NCBI GenBank assembly: GCA_023412435.1
Contig: JAEYNS010000188.1
Location: 1 to 6,444, forward strand
Direction: 5' to 3'
DNA from: Actinomycetes bacterium
Lineage (GTDB): Bacteria > Actinomycetota > Actinomycetes > Propionibacteriales > Propionibacteriaceae
DNA: 6,444 nt
This document shows positions 6,094 through 6,444 of the stretch, in pieces. The notes under the pieces were generated by a model. That model was not told where the DNA came from. It ran no database searches and saw only the letters and a program-made list of their open reading frames with translations. Each line of letters opens with the position of its first letter. Positions within the stretch are counted from its first letter, which is position 1. A program made the position numbers and the translations under genes.

Positions 6094-6444
6094 CTACAGG
6101 GTTGATTCGGGCTCGCGCAGCGTCCAGCCGGCGGCGGTCATGGCGGCGCGCAGGTCGCCGGCACGATCCGGTCCGACCTGCAGCGACAGATAGCCGATCT
6201 CGCGGTCGGCGTCGTGGTCGATCGACAGGTCCTCGACGTTGACCCCCGCCGCCTCGATGTCGGCGAACAGCCGGGCCAGCGCACCGGGCTCGTCCGGGAT
6301 CTCCACGACCACCCGGGCGTAGTCGACGGGCGCGAGGCCGTGCTTGCCGGGCAGCGCCCTGGTGCCCTCGCGGGCCCGTTCCAGCACGGCCGTGATCTGC
6401 CCGGGGTCGTCGAGGGCTGCCACCATCTCCGCCAGGTCGGCCTG
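6094..6444 (-). CDS. tyrA: Prephenate dehydrogenase, C-terminal ACT domain part (partial at window edge)
   Basis: The 3' end of a gene whose start lies beyond the window; 116 codons plus a TAG stop are visible, and the frame stays open to base 6444, so the in-frame ATG at 6426 is internal. The segment begins in the tail of the dehydrogenase helical domain, passes through ALPGKHG (30-36 of the visible part), and then forms an ACT domain (about 43-115) with VVVEIPDEPGALARLFADIEAAGVNVEDLSI. This linker and ACT arrangement is characteristic of actinobacterial TyrA, which oxidatively decarboxylates prephenate to 4-hydroxyphenylpyruvate in tyrosine synthesis; the ACT domain is expected to sense aromatic amino acids. 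The catalytic NAD-binding domain is not visible, so the assignment rests on the C-terminus and on its place directly before cmk. Confidence 0.85.
   Translation of the reverse strand, partial: QADLAEMVAALDDPGQITAVLERAREGTRALPGKHGLAPVDYARVVVEIPDEPGALARLFADIEAAGVNVEDLSIDHDADREIGYLSLQVGPDRAGDLRAAMTAAGWTLREPESTL

Noticed and set aside
6424..6426. ATG at 6426 as the start of a small stand-alone ACT protein
   Set aside because: The frame continues open to the window edge with tyrA-like residues upstream, and the linker plus ACT pattern matches the TyrA C-terminus, so this is an internal Met of a truncated gene.

Overview
This is a high-GC chromosomal segment from an actinobacterium. A Propionibacteriaceae-like lineage is my best guess. 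The reasons are strong G/C bias at third codon positions, a DUF222/13E12-type HNH gene, an ACT-domain prephenate dehydrogenase next to cmk and der, and long spurious antisense ORFs typical of GC-rich actinobacterial genes. I see no tRNA, rRNA, CRISPR array, insertion sequence or phage gene. Almost the whole window is coding.

Layout. Two genes run on the + strand on the left: a small CoA-binding-domain protein (8-487) and a DUF222/HNH endonuclease-like protein (best start 531, end 1880). Four genes run on the - strand on the right, transcribed from high to low coordinates: the 3' end of tyrA (prephenate dehydrogenase, cut by the window edge), cmk (cytidylate kinase), der (two-domain ribosome-assembly GTPase) and glcB (malate synthase G). 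The HNH gene and glcB converge, with 18 bp between their stop codons and a GC-rich inverted repeat over the glcB stop.

How the genes relate. tyrA, cmk and der form a tight housekeeping run: a 12-bp gap carrying a strong Shine-Dalgarno, then a 4-bp ATGA overlap. glcB follows der after a 44-bp gap. That gap holds an AT-rich extended -10-like element and a perfect TGGT-CAG-ACCA palindrome of the FadR/LldR/GlcC (GntR-family) operator type. glcB is therefore probably controlled on its own, by a two-carbon or organic-acid signal, as well as by possible read-through from der.

The most interesting spot is the 43-bp gap before the HNH gene. It carries TGTCAGTG, 8 bp, then CAGAAT. This matches the actinobacterial LexA/RecA-independent DNA-damage promoter (RecA-NDp, the PafBC-dependent type) and sits exactly where a leaderless transcript would begin at the GTG at 531. 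The same bases form a 12-bp inverted repeat with one T/G mismatch, 9 bp after the upstream stop codon. The HNH protein also has no cysteine at all, so it lacks the zinc-ligand cysteines of classic family members while keeping the D-H/N/H core. I found no convincing new multi-gene system; the remaining observations are regulatory or family-variant details.
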